Positions 44,372 through 52,408 of a stretch of DNA of 64,000 bases are shown piece by piece. The stretch comes from Winogradskyella wandonensis (GTDB lineage: Bacteria; Bacteroidota; Bacteroidia; Flavobacteriales; Flavobacteriaceae), in assembly GCF_004346845.1 (NCBI RefSeq), contig NZ_SMGI01000002.1, positions 925,222 to 989,221 of the forward strand, in the 5' to 3' direction. Position numbers and translations under genes: made by a program. The notes under the pieces are model-generated. The model ran no database searches. It was not told where the DNA came from and worked only from the letters and a program-made list of their open reading frames with translations. The stretch's first letter is position 1, and every line of letters begins with the position of its first letter.

Positions 44372-45352
44372 CTAGGGTTTGCCTAGGTCTATTTTATATT
44401 TTGTTTTATTGTTAACTACTAAGTGGTCATTGTTACGATGCACAACCTCTACACGACTGTATTCATTAAGACCGAGCATCTTTTTTAAGTCCCTCACTTT
44501 TTGACCTCTAAAGTCTGCTTGATTATTTTTTTCAATAGTCAATGTGTTGTTAGGACTTTTGTGAATTATAATTTTTGTAAAGTCACCATCTTTAATAATA
44601 TCTAGAAGCTGAATTTCTTCTTTAGTCAATAACCCAAAATCTTCAGAATATTTATCAAGCTCACCATCATTAAGAAACGAACTAAAAAGAGGTCTAAGAG
44701 GTATACTAAGACTACTATTCTCACTAAGACCCTTCACAAATTCAACAGCATAATTACTTTTATGTTCAGAGCTAATGCTGTACTCAAAAGAAGGGTTATA
44801 AATATCAATCATAAATGTATCGGACATTGGAGCTTTTACCAATATTAAAAACGGAGAATGACCAAAAAGTAAAATTTGTTGAATGGTAGAGGCCATGAGC
44901 GTAAAATCATTCGGATTAAACTTAAACTGGCTTAAAAGTTCTTTTTCGAACAGCGAAGCATCATTAAAAAATTCACTGAAATAGTGACGGTCACCCTCAG
45001 GAAATAGTTCATTTATAGTATTTAAACCCTGCTCTTTAAAATGATTAACCATTTCTTGAGGGTCTAATGTTGCAAATAGTTGTTTATTAATTTGCTTAAT
45101 GGTACCTAAGTCCAGATTGAGTGCACGTAGTTCTTTAATCATCAGTACCCACATAGCCTGATGGAGGTTGAGTCGTATGTTTTTACGCTTAACCTTGTGT
45201 ATCTTATCATGTAAACTAAACGTATGCTCATAGTCTATTAGCCCTTTCTCTCGCCAGTTATTAAAGACGCGAGACGGAACACCAAGCTTCTTCAATGGAA
45301 TAAGATTCAGATGAAGGTTGGGATATAGTTTACTAAAAAGCGCAAAATTCAT
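44372..45352 (-). CDS. MerR-like DNA-binding protein, element-encoded
   Basis: The 326-residue protein (ATG at 45352; an upstream start at 45388 would add 12 hydrophobic residues) has a MerR-type winged helix near the N-terminus. This is seen as LGVPSRVFNNWREKGLIDYE, then LHQAMWVLMIKELRALNLDL and GTIKQINKQLF. The remaining 200 residues are predicted helical with a beta tail (LDIIKDGDFTKIIIHKSPNN) and no recognised domain. The N-terminal pattern is like transcription regulators that sense signals through their C-terminal part. It lies between the recombinase and the zinc-finger gene on the same strand and could regulate the element. Confidence 0.7.
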   Translation of the reverse strand: MNFALFSKLYPNLHLNLIPLKKLGVPSRVFNNWREKGLIDYEHTFSLHDKIHKVKRKNIRLNLHQAMWVLMIKELRALNLDLGTIKQINKQLFATLDPQEMVNHFKEQGLNTINELFPEGDRHYFSEFFNDASLFEKELLSQFKFNPNDFTLMASTIQQILLFGHSPFLILVKAPMSDTFMIDIYNPSFEYSISSEHKSNYAVEFVKGLSENSSLSIPLRPLFSSFLNDGELDKYSEDFGLLTKEEIQLLDIIKDGDFTKIIIHKSPNNTLTIEKNNQADFRGQKVRDLKKMLGLNEYSRVEVVHRNNDHLVVNNKTKYKIDLGKP

Positions 45353-45414
45353 AAAGTATGTACTTAATGTAACAAATCTAATTAACAAAAATTAGAAAAA
45401 CAAATACGCCTTGT

Positions 45415-45918
45415 CTAAGAATTTAACAATTGAAGAGATTCGAATAAGGATACGTATAAAACTTCGCCTGTTTCAGTGTCAAATATGGGATGAGTATTAT
45501 CTAATCGCATGGGAAGGTTATTGACTTTGTAATAACGTTTTTTAGCACCAAGTAACGCTTTAATATCTTTTAAGGTAACAGGCCTATCCTCTTTATTGAT
45601 TACTATAGCCTTAAAAATATCTGCTGTTAAGGCCCCTATAGCCGCATTACCAACACCAGCGGCACTAATCGCTTCAGTTTTGTTTGGTTTAGTGTCTTTT
45701 TGAGTAATTGAATTTTCCTGAGCCTTTACTAAATCCTTTGTTACATCTCCGGCATCAGTAGCTGTTGCTGGTTCATTATTATTATTATTATTATTATTTC
45801 GTTGACGAATATGATAAGCTTTAGACCGACAACTGTTCGAACAATACTTTTGATGATGCCTTCTTTTGGGAATATATTCTTGATAACAATAATTACAAAT
45901 GTAGTATTTAGTGTCCAT
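45415..45918 (-). CDS. Zinc-finger protein with poly-Asn linker, element-encoded
   Basis: The 167-residue protein starts with a small zinc-binding module (CNYCYQEYIPKRRHHQKYCS, followed by NSCRSKAY), with paired CxxC and CxxxC-type ligands. A linker containing eight consecutive Asn residues encoded by (AAT)8 (plus-strand ATT repeats at 45775-45798) follows. The C-terminal half of the protein (DIFKAIVINKEDRPVTLKDI, then NLPMRLDNTHPIFDTETGEV) resembles a helical DNA-binding or partner module, but no family is recognised. It may bind DNA or RNA. It is 62 bp upstream of the MerR-like gene, same direction. Confidence 0.65.
   Translation of the reverse strand: MDTKYYICNYCYQEYIPKRRHHQKYCSNSCRSKAYHIRQRNNNNNNNNEPATATDAGDVTKDLVKAQENSITQKDTKPNKTEAISAAGVGNAAIGALTADIFKAIVINKEDRPVTLKDIKALLGAKKRYYKVNNLPMRLDNTHPIFDTETGEVLYVSLFESLQLLNS
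45775..45798. repeat. (ATT)8 trinucleotide repeat inside the zinc-finger gene
   Basis: Eight perfect ATT units encode poly-Asn on the minus strand. Length changes would alter the linker, not the frame. Confidence 0.92.
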
Positions 45919-46060
45919 AATCGTATAATAAACGTTAGTTTGACGTAAAAATAAACAATTTTTCAGGAATTTTCGAAATTTGTTTTATTGTATAATTATA
46001 ATTTCATGGATTGTTATTGGAATAACAAGCAATAGTATTACAAGAATAAATAATCAAGCC

Positions 46061-46573
46061 TTATTCAAAACTCCTTAAGAGAACCTTAGCCTGTAGATAA
46101 AATCTACCCGTTTTAAAGTTTTTCTTTTTTTCAAAATGTAGATTAATAATTTCTCCGAATTTAGTGTCTAGCTCTAATTTAAAGATGAGCTTATTAATGG
46201 AGTTATAATCACCTTCAAGAACAAACTGATACGTCTTAATCGTGAGCTCATTCTTTTGGGAAATATGAGGTTCTAAAAAGTTAATGACTTTAATATGATT
46301 TTCCTCTGCAAAGGTATTGATGGTTTTCAAAAGATTGTTTTGCAAAGACGAATCATCTAATTGGTATTCTTCTAAAAGAGAGTCGTAATAGGTTTCCTTT
46401 TGATTAAGTATAGATAATTGCTTAGGGCTATTTTCAAAAACTTTAGATTCTAATTGTAACGCATTGTATCGCTTCCTCTGTTCTAAGGTATTTGATAAAG
46501 CAAACTGGTAACAAATGATAAGTGCCAAGAAAAAGCCAACTACAAGAGCTATATTTTTTTGCTTCTTAGTCAT
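46061..46573 (-). CDS. GspM/PilO-like inner-membrane assembly protein
   Basis: The 170-residue bitopic protein has one N-terminal membrane helix (about 8-26: IALVVGFFLALIICYQFAL). A coiled-coil-like segment follows (about 30-90), and a ferredoxin-like C-terminal part is seen in the LEGDYNSINKLIFKLELD segment. This is the PilO/GspM layout. Its start overlaps the end of the GspL-like gene by 8 bp. It is the last gene of the six-gene secretion operon. Identity rests on layout and context, since the family is poorly conserved. Confidence 0.72.
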   Translation of the reverse strand: MTKKQKNIALVVGFFLALIICYQFALSNTLEQRKRYNALQLESKVFENSPKQLSILNQKETYYDSLLEEYQLDDSSLQNNLLKTINTFAEENHIKVINFLEPHISQKNELTIKTYQFVLEGDYNSINKLIFKLELDTKFGEIINLHFEKKKNFKTGRFYLQAKVLLRSFE

Positions 46574-47768
46574 TATTCAAACTGATTTTAATTACAAAAT
46601 CTTGCGTTCTTGAGCTTTGAGAGCCGTATTGGAGGATATCCACAGATTGAATCCATCCATACTTTTCCAATTCACTAATCCAATTAGAAAAAGCTGCACT
46701 ATCATTTGAAGTACCTGAGACTTCGATAACATCAGTGTCTATTTCAATAGGTTTTTCTTTGCTTATTCGCTTTAGAATAGGTTGATAATTAAATTCTAAT
46801 AGCAAAATACTTTTGGGAAGTTCTTTGATGATGCGATCAGTATAATAAGATGATTTGGATGAATTATTTTTTAAAATATCATCAACCATCTTTTGTTTCT
46901 TAGACACAGATGCATTAAGATTTAAGATTCTGGTTTTTGTTGCCTCATTTAACTCAGATAATTGTTCTAACTCATTAGCTTTATTAAAATAATGGTTAAA
47001 AAATAAAAAGTTAATAAGTAGACCCGCCAATATAAATAACCCCGCAAACTTTAGAAACTGATTATAGAATTGCGTTTGCTTATAGTCATCAACAAGCTCT
47101 TCTATCTTGGAATTTATATTACCATTCTCATCCTCAATGCCAAAATAACTTTGCAACGCTCCCGAAAAAGATAATAGATAACTATTATCTAAGGTTATGC
47201 CATTGATATTATATTGTTCTGAATTAGCACTACTCGGTTCAATTGATAATATACCATTGTTATCACTAGTAATTTTAGAATTAGAACTGTAAATGGTATT
47301 GGTCTTTAAATACTCTTGTAAAATACCGAGTGAACTATGTCCTAAAGAAAAACCGATGATATTAAACTTATATTCTGAAAATTCAGAAATAATACCATCC
47401 ACATAATCTTTACGGCATAAAGACACAAAGTGCATATTATTTTGATATAAAACTTCAAAATAAAAGTCATCTACAGTAATATTTGGAAAGGCTTTGTAAA
47501 CTAGTTTTAGCGCATCACGCTTTTCGCCTGAGATGGTTTTGGTTAATATTTTTTCAGAATTAACAATTAAATAAATATGTTTCTGATTCGGTAGTTTTGA
47601 TGATAAATCTTTAAGCGAGCTTGATGAGATAAATGCATCCTCAACAAGTTCATTTTTACTTCGCTTTAAAACTGTTGCATAAATAATATCCTGACTTTGA
47701 AAGTGGTTATACTCTACACCACAAAAGGTATTACCATAGGTCAGATATTTTAGTAATCTATTAAACAT
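46566..47768 (-). CDS. GspL/PilM-PilN-like assembly platform protein
   Basis: The 400-residue protein has an N-terminal actin-like cytoplasmic domain, suggested by FYFEVLYQNNMHFVSLCRKD and IIGFSLGHSSLGILQEYL. A transmembrane helix lies near 242-262 (FAGLFILAGLLINFLFF), followed by a coiled coil and a periplasmic ferredoxin-like domain. Fusing PilM-like and PilN-like parts is the GspL layout. It directly follows the secretin gene with one base between them. In type II secretion GspL links the ATPase GspE to the periplasmic GspM; both are in this operon. Family assignment is structural, not by strong motifs. Confidence 0.75.
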   Translation of the reverse strand: MFNRLLKYLTYGNTFCGVEYNHFQSQDIIYATVLKRSKNELVEDAFISSSSLKDLSSKLPNQKHIYLIVNSEKILTKTISGEKRDALKLVYKAFPNITVDDFYFEVLYQNNMHFVSLCRKDYVDGIISEFSEYKFNIIGFSLGHSSLGILQEYLKTNTIYSSNSKITSDNNGILSIEPSSANSEQYNINGITLDNSYLLSFSGALQSYFGIEDENGNINSKIEELVDDYKQTQFYNQFLKFAGLFILAGLLINFLFFNHYFNKANELEQLSELNEATKTRILNLNASVSKKQKMVDDILKNNSSKSSYYTDRIIKELPKSILLLEFNYQPILKRISKEKPIEIDTDVIEVSGTSNDSAAFSNWISELEKYGWIQSVDILQYGSQSSRTQDFVIKISLNND

Positions 47769-47769
47769 T

Positions 47770-49962
47770 CTAATAGATAACAGTTGGTTTAATTAAAACT
47801 GTGAGTTTGGCTTTTCGTCCTTCTCTGACGCGCTTGCTAAATAGCCATTTTATTATGGGTACTCTAGCTAAGAAAGGAACACCAGAGCCAGAATTACTTG
47901 TTGATTGCTCTTCAAGTCCACCTAAGACGGCGATGTCTTGATCTTTCATTCTAATCAAAGAACTAAACTCCCTTGAGTTTATATCTGGCGGTGCTTGATC
48001 TGAAATTCGATTTCCAAAACTAGACTGCACTACAAAAATATCTAAAGTAACTTGTCCATTACCAGATACTGTGGGTTTAATCGTTAGGCCTAATTCGGCA
48101 TCTATAGGAACAAAATTAATGGCCGTTTGTGTAACAGGATTATCAGAACCAATTATTGATTGATCAGTGATTGTATAATAGGAAGTCTGTCCATTTGAGA
48201 ATGTAGCGCGATGACCGTTTAGGGTGGAAATTCTCGGAGTAGAGCGAATTTTTAAATCACCATTACTTTCCATGGCTTTAATTCTTGCGAAGAAATTGGG
48301 CACGACTCTACCAAAGTTAAATCCTCCAAAACCGTCCAATCCTCCAATAATTCGATTTACAGTATTTGCCCCTAAGGTCAAATCAGCTTCAGGAAAAATA
48401 GCGCCTTGAGTTTTAGAGGGCTCATCACCAATACCCCAGCTTACTCCTGCTTCAAGTGTAGAGCTTCTATTAATTTCTAAAATCATTACTTCAATTAATA
48501 TAACAGGTACTGGTTTATCAATCTTCTCTATAAATGTTCTGAAACGGTCTACATTTGTACTAGGCCCATTGACGTAAAAACTATTCAATTCATAATCAAC
48601 TTTAATATCTAAATCTTGTTTCACTTCATCTGGAAGAATATTTACTAATGCTTCTACTTGATTGGAATAAGAATTGAAATTTCCAGTTGTGTTTGTATTA
48701 AGCTGGTTCCTGTTTTGGTTTGTATTGTTAAAGCCTAGGTTTTGATTAAAATTCTGATTATTAAATCCTCTAGAATTTCCAAATCCCGAATTAAAACTTC
48801 GGCCTACACTGCGCCTATTTTGTCCTCCAGAAGGGTCAGATAACAGCTCCACAGAACGGTTTTGTAATGTGATTACTGCAACTTCTCTAACACTTAGTTG
48901 ACCTTCTAAACCAAAGAAATAAATATTGTTTTCTTTTTTGAAGGTGAAACGTTTGGTATTACTCACAGAAGGACGATTACTATTATTTGTATTTTGAGAT
49001 GTATTTTGAGTATTTGCAGTTACCCCTTGTATTTCGAAAAGCTTAGTTAACAAGTCATCAAAATAAATATTTTTAGCTTTAAATGTTATACTTCCCGCTT
49101 CCTCTAACGGTGTAGCTGTAAACACATCAATATTTAATTCATTTCCTATATCATTTATAATATCAGCAATCGGGGTATTTACAAAATCTACATCTAGCAG
49201 TTGCGACTCCTGATTTTTAATTTCAAAAAAGAAATTTGAGTTTCTTCGCCTTACAGGTCTTTGTCTAGTCTGACTGAGATTGGTTTCATTCTGCGTGTTA
49301 GCCACTGAATTTGTTTCGTTACTTTCAAAATAATAAAAGCCTTCTTTCGATTTGTCTACGAATAAATCATTTGCAAATGCTAGATTATCCATTGCCATTT
49401 TAAAAGGGGTCTTTTGAATGTATGCTGTTATAGATTTGTCTTTTAATCCAGGGGCAAAAACTAAATTCTTACCAGATTCGTCTGTGATACGTTTAAAGAC
49501 GTCGTAGAGCTTATCACCTTTAGCATCAATGGATATTGTGTTGTTAATCGGATTATATACAACGGGTATTACACGTATTTCTGGTTCATCAGGGACAGCT
49601 ATATAACGTTTCACAGAGATTATTGTTCCTGTAAAATCCATGGTTAAATCATATTCTTTACACAAAAAAATGAGTAAATCTGAAACGATTACTTCTGGAA
49701 AGCTTGGAGATATGGTTATGGAATTTAACTCTTGTGATGGATTGATATTAAGTTTGTGTACATCTGCAACTGCCAAGAGCAGATTAGAAATTGTAAGGTT
49801 ATTGGCTTTTATTTCAGTCTTAAATATTTCAGTCAATCCGTTTACCTCAGTAGATAATATTTCAAGCTGAGTTTTAAGTTTTGCTATGCGGTCTGTTTGA
49901 CTCTCTTGCGTGAATCCAAAAAGACTTACTGCCAGCAGTATGGTTAAAAGTAGTTTTTTCAT
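47770..49962 (-). CDS. gspD: Secretin (GspD/PilQ family)
   Basis: The outer-membrane channel is about 730 residues. I use the start MKKLLLTILLAVSLFGFTQ (49962), a signal peptide; a longer frame at 49974 adds four residues. N-terminal N0/N1-type domains come first. A long Asn/Gly-rich low-complexity stretch (FNSGFGNSRGFNNQNFNQNL) is inserted between them and the secretin core. The C-terminal core shows VPVILIEVMILEINRS, DLKIRSTPRISTLNG and DIAVLGGLEEQS, then FLARVPIIKWLFSKRV. A Pro-rich pilotin tail is absent. It lies in the operon after gspE. Confidence 0.92.
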   Translation of the reverse strand: MKKLLLTILLAVSLFGFTQESQTDRIAKLKTQLEILSTEVNGLTEIFKTEIKANNLTISNLLLAVADVHKLNINPSQELNSITISPSFPEVIVSDLLIFLCKEYDLTMDFTGTIISVKRYIAVPDEPEIRVIPVVYNPINNTISIDAKGDKLYDVFKRITDESGKNLVFAPGLKDKSITAYIQKTPFKMAMDNLAFANDLFVDKSKEGFYYFESNETNSVANTQNETNLSQTRQRPVRRRNSNFFFEIKNQESQLLDVDFVNTPIADIINDIGNELNIDVFTATPLEEAGSITFKAKNIYFDDLLTKLFEIQGVTANTQNTSQNTNNSNRPSVSNTKRFTFKKENNIYFFGLEGQLSVREVAVITLQNRSVELLSDPSGGQNRRSVGRSFNSGFGNSRGFNNQNFNQNLGFNNTNQNRNQLNTNTTGNFNSYSNQVEALVNILPDEVKQDLDIKVDYELNSFYVNGPSTNVDRFRTFIEKIDKPVPVILIEVMILEINRSSTLEAGVSWGIGDEPSKTQGAIFPEADLTLGANTVNRIIGGLDGFGGFNFGRVVPNFFARIKAMESNGDLKIRSTPRISTLNGHRATFSNGQTSYYTITDQSIIGSDNPVTQTAINFVPIDAELGLTIKPTVSGNGQVTLDIFVVQSSFGNRISDQAPPDINSREFSSLIRMKDQDIAVLGGLEEQSTSNSGSGVPFLARVPIIKWLFSKRVREGRKAKLTVLIKPTVIY

Positions 49963-50028
49963 AGTATTTTCCAATAAACGGAAATCTTTTTATCAATAGT
50001 TAGTCAATATTTATCATAGCCAGTTAGT

Positions 50029-51435
50029 CTAATCAGAAAGCAGAGCAAAAACTTCATCGATAGAAGTTACACCTTCTTTTACGAGTTCTATAGCATTAGA
50101 CTTCAATGTTGCAATATTATTATGCTTTAAATAATTGTCTATTTCCAAATCGTTTAGTTTAATATGATTTACCAACTCTTTCGTAATTGGAATAATTTCA
50201 TAGATAGCTTTTCTACCTTGATAGCCTGTATGATAGCACTTATGACATCCTGTTGGAACAAAATGTTTTGTCATGTCTTTGGGATTACTAAAACCTGAAG
50301 GAAATATTGCTTTTGAAACCGCTTCTTCTTTTTTACAGTGAGGGCAAAGCTTCCTTACTAAGCGTTGTGCCACGCTAACATTTAATGTACTGGCAATTAA
50401 AAACGACGGAATCCCCATATCTATTAATCGGGATATGGTTGCCCAAGCCGAATTTGTATGTATGGTTGATAACACTAAGTGACCAGTTAACGCAGCACGA
50501 ATAGCCATGTTAGCAGTTTTAGCATCCCTTATTTCTCCAACCATAATTACATCTGGATCTTGCCTTAAAAATGTTCGTAACGTACTTGCGAAATCTAAGC
50601 CTATATTTTCTTTGAGTTGTACCTGATTAACGCCTTCTAAAGTGTATTCTATAGGGTCTTCGATAGTGAGAATATTTGTATCGTCATTATTGAGCAACTT
50701 CAATGTGGCATAAAGTGTTGTGGTCTTACCTGAACCTGTTGGCCCAGAAATCAAAATAATACCATTAGGTTTTCTGACGGTTTCCTTATAAGATTTTAGT
50801 TCTGCCTCAGTAAAGCCAAGTTCGTTCAAATTAATGGTGTTTGCATCTTTACTCAAAATACGGAGCACCATTTTTTCACCATGAAGTGTAGGCAATGATG
50901 ATACCCGTATATCAAACTCGTCACTATTGGTCTTAATGGTAATACGACCATCTTGAGGCAGACGCTTTTCAGAAATATCTAAACCCGCCTGTATTTTAAG
51001 TTTATTTACAATAACGGGGTATTCTTGAAGGGAAATGACATACTGTTCTTTTAATTTTCCATCCAATCGAAACCTCACCCGGCATTTAGTTTCATAAGGT
51101 TCAAAATGGATGTCGCTACTACCGATGTCTTTAGCAGTAAATAATAACTTTTCTAAAAAATCGGTGCTGTAGTGTAAATCTTCTGAAGCTATACTTTGCC
51201 GTTGCCTAAAGTTTATCGCTAAGTATTTCTGGATGTCTTCTGATGAAACTTCAACCAGTTGTATATTTTTATTTAAAACAATTTGTAATTCTTGTTCTAA
51301 AGTTTTTGAGGCTTTGTCAGTTTTAAATTCAAATGTTCCGTTATTAACAGCCGACGGAATTATACGATAATGATAAGCTTGCTCAGTAGTAATGAGTTGT
51401 ATTAAGGAGGTGTCTATTTGATAATCGAGATTCAA
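50029..51435 (-). CDS. gspE: Type II secretion/type IV pilus assembly ATPase (GspE/PilB)
   Basis: The 468-residue hexameric ATPase powers pseudopilus or pilus assembly. Walker A is GPTGSGKTT (231-239), the Asp box LTIEDPIEYT follows, and Walker B is DVIMVGE (295-301). The His box lies in LVLSTIHTNSA. A four-cysteine zinc site is formed by Cys364, Cys367, Cys397 and Cys400. The N-terminal domain is short compared with E. coli GspE. It starts 7 bp after the peptidase gene. No retraction ATPase PilT is present in the window, which favours the type II secretion reading. Confidence 0.95.
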   Translation of the reverse strand: MNLDYQIDTSLIQLITTEQAYHYRIIPSAVNNGTFEFKTDKASKTLEQELQIVLNKNIQLVEVSSEDIQKYLAINFRQRQSIASEDLHYSTDFLEKLLFTAKDIGSSDIHFEPYETKCRVRFRLDGKLKEQYVISLQEYPVIVNKLKIQAGLDISEKRLPQDGRITIKTNSDEFDIRVSSLPTLHGEKMVLRILSKDANTINLNELGFTEAELKSYKETVRKPNGIILISGPTGSGKTTTLYATLKLLNNDDTNILTIEDPIEYTLEGVNQVQLKENIGLDFASTLRTFLRQDPDVIMVGEIRDAKTANMAIRAALTGHLVLSTIHTNSAWATISRLIDMGIPSFLIASTLNVSVAQRLVRKLCPHCKKEEAVSKAIFPSGFSNPKDMTKHFVPTGCHKCYHTGYQGRKAIYEIIPITKELVNHIKLNDLEIDNYLKHNNIATLKSNAIELVKEGVTSIDEVFALLSD

Positions 51436-51441
51436 AATAGT

Positions 51442-51921
51442 CTATAAAATATAAAGTGTTGGTAAAAACCCAGTCCAATAAGCTAAGTAACTTATAGCAA
51501 AAAACAAGCTTAAATAGCCCGCTAAAGGCACAGTTTGTAATTTAGATTTTTGTTTCAAAATTAAATGTAGTATTAAAGAAAACACCAATCCAAAAACAAA
51601 CAAAACGATAAAAGAAACACTAGCAAAGCTAAAGGCTAAAGCCAAAAATAGCAGCACATCTCCTAAACCAAGCGTTTTATTAAACGAAGTCTTGAGCTTA
51701 TATCTTGAATACATAAATACAATTGAAAGCATAAATACCACAACTAATAGATTTATTGCGATAGTCATTAATAAAAACTCGTCGTAAATATTGTTAAACA
51801 TTAAATACCCAGATAATACACCAACCAACGGGAATAGAAACCAAAAGACCTTCCGGTCTTTAATATCTTGATAAAAAATAAACAAGAATGTGAGTATTAG
51901 AATTACTTTTAGAAATAGCAC
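51442..51921 (-). CDS. A24-type prepilin peptidase (single-domain)
   Basis: The 159-residue membrane protein contains only the peptidase half of GspO/PilD. Its two catalytic aspartates are visible as Asp19 (YQDIKDRKV) and Asp88 in the GxGD motif (LGLGDVLLF). About six hydrophobic segments are seen. The N-terminal methyltransferase domain of PilD is missing, as in archaeal and some Bacteroidota forms. It would cleave the leader of the pseudopilin encoded two bases upstream. The active-site motifs make the call firm. Confidence 0.88.
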   Translation of the reverse strand: MLFLKVILILTFLFIFYQDIKDRKVFWFLFPLVGVLSGYLMFNNIYDEFLLMTIAINLLVVVFMLSIVFMYSRYKLKTSFNKTLGLGDVLLFLALAFSFASVSFIVLFVFGLVFSLILHLILKQKSKLQTVPLAGYLSLFFAISYLAYWTGFLPTLYIL

Positions 51922-51922
51922 T

Positions 51923-52315
51923 TTAATCTTTTACAATTTGTTTTGGTGCGCCATCTTGGTCAATTTCCCAAACGTTAAATATCCCATCACCGTCAAAATC
52001 GGTAATTGCTGTGGCTCTTGCCTTAAAGCTATTATTTGTAGCGCTTAACACCTCATAAATATAATTTGCCTGCCCATTGTTTTTTACAGTTTTTGGTGCC
52101 TCATAGTCAATCTCATTAATATCTAAAGCATATTTGGAATACATATAGCGATGCATAGTTTGTGCATTATACACAGCCTTAAGTTGCAGTTGGGCTTCTG
52201 TACTTTTTGCTTTACTTATTAATGGCATTAAATTTGGCAAGGCCAAAAGTAACAGAATACCTATGATTACTAAAACCACTAAAACTTCTTGTAAATTATA
52301 TCCGCCGACTTTCAT
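51923..52315 (-). CDS. gspG: GspG-like major pseudopilin
   Basis: The 130-residue prepilin has a five-residue leader ending in Gly5, then Tyr in place of the usual Phe at +1. Glu10 is at +5, within GYNLQEVLVVLVIIGILLLL, giving the conserved hydrophobic helix. The C-terminal part holds DFDGDGIFNVWEIDQDG, a calcium-binding loop as in GspG pseudopilins. The leader is unusually short. It is the first gene of the operon and would be processed by the A24 peptidase. Only one pilin gene is seen. Confidence 0.92.
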   Translation of the reverse strand: MKVGGYNLQEVLVVLVIIGILLLLALPNLMPLISKAKSTEAQLQLKAVYNAQTMHRYMYSKYALDINEIDYEAPKTVKNNGQANYIYEVLSATNNSFKARATAITDFDGDGIFNVWEIDQDGAPKQIVKD

Positions 52316-52331
52316 CTTAAAAAATTAAATT

Positions 52332-52339
52332 GAAATATA
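52332..52339 (-). promoter_or_regulatory. -7 box of the secretion operon
   Basis: TATATTTC on the minus strand, a one-mismatch match to TAnnTTTG, 17 bp before the pseudopilin ATG. There is no TTG at the -33 position. Its first base is 40 bp from the centre of the nearer dyad at 52373-52385. Confidence 0.6.
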
Positions 52340-52372
52340 CAAAGCTGAAAATTATGATATATAAAACTCGCC

Positions 52373-52385
52373 TTACTAATAGTAA
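52373..52385. promoter_or_regulatory. Proximal 13-bp dyad upstream of the secretion operon
   Basis: TTACTAATAGTAA, a TTACnnnnnGTAA palindrome. Its centre is 52379, exactly 40 bp from the -7 box. It is followed on the minus strand by GGC, as in the copy upstream of the OmpH-like gene. Confidence 0.65.
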
Positions 52386-52394
52386 GATTTAACC

Positions 52395-52407
52395 TTACTA
52401 TTAGTAA
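52395..52407. promoter_or_regulatory. Distal 13-bp dyad upstream of the secretion operon
   Basis: TTACTATTAGTAA, centre 52401, 22 bp from the proximal dyad. The two dyads also form a perfect 14-bp inverted repeat with a 7-nt spacer (52373-52386 and 52394-52407). It lies just past the response-regulator stop codon. Confidence 0.65.
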
Positions 52408-52408
52408 A

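Noticed and set aside
45775..45798. (ATT)8 as a phase-variation switch
   Set aside because: A trinucleotide repeat changes Asn count and not the reading frame, so it cannot switch the gene on and off.
46011..46028. Perfect hairpin TTGTTATT-GG-AATAACAA after the secretion operon
   Set aside because: As terminator it lacks a T-tract and has only a 2-nt loop; it is AT-rich and could occur by chance. I list it only here.
52373..52407. The inverted repeat as a plain terminator of the response-regulator gene
   Set aside because: It has no T-tract and low GC, and the same paired motif occurs upstream of the RHS operon in a divergent region where it cannot terminate a gene. Operator is the better reading, though a double role is possible.
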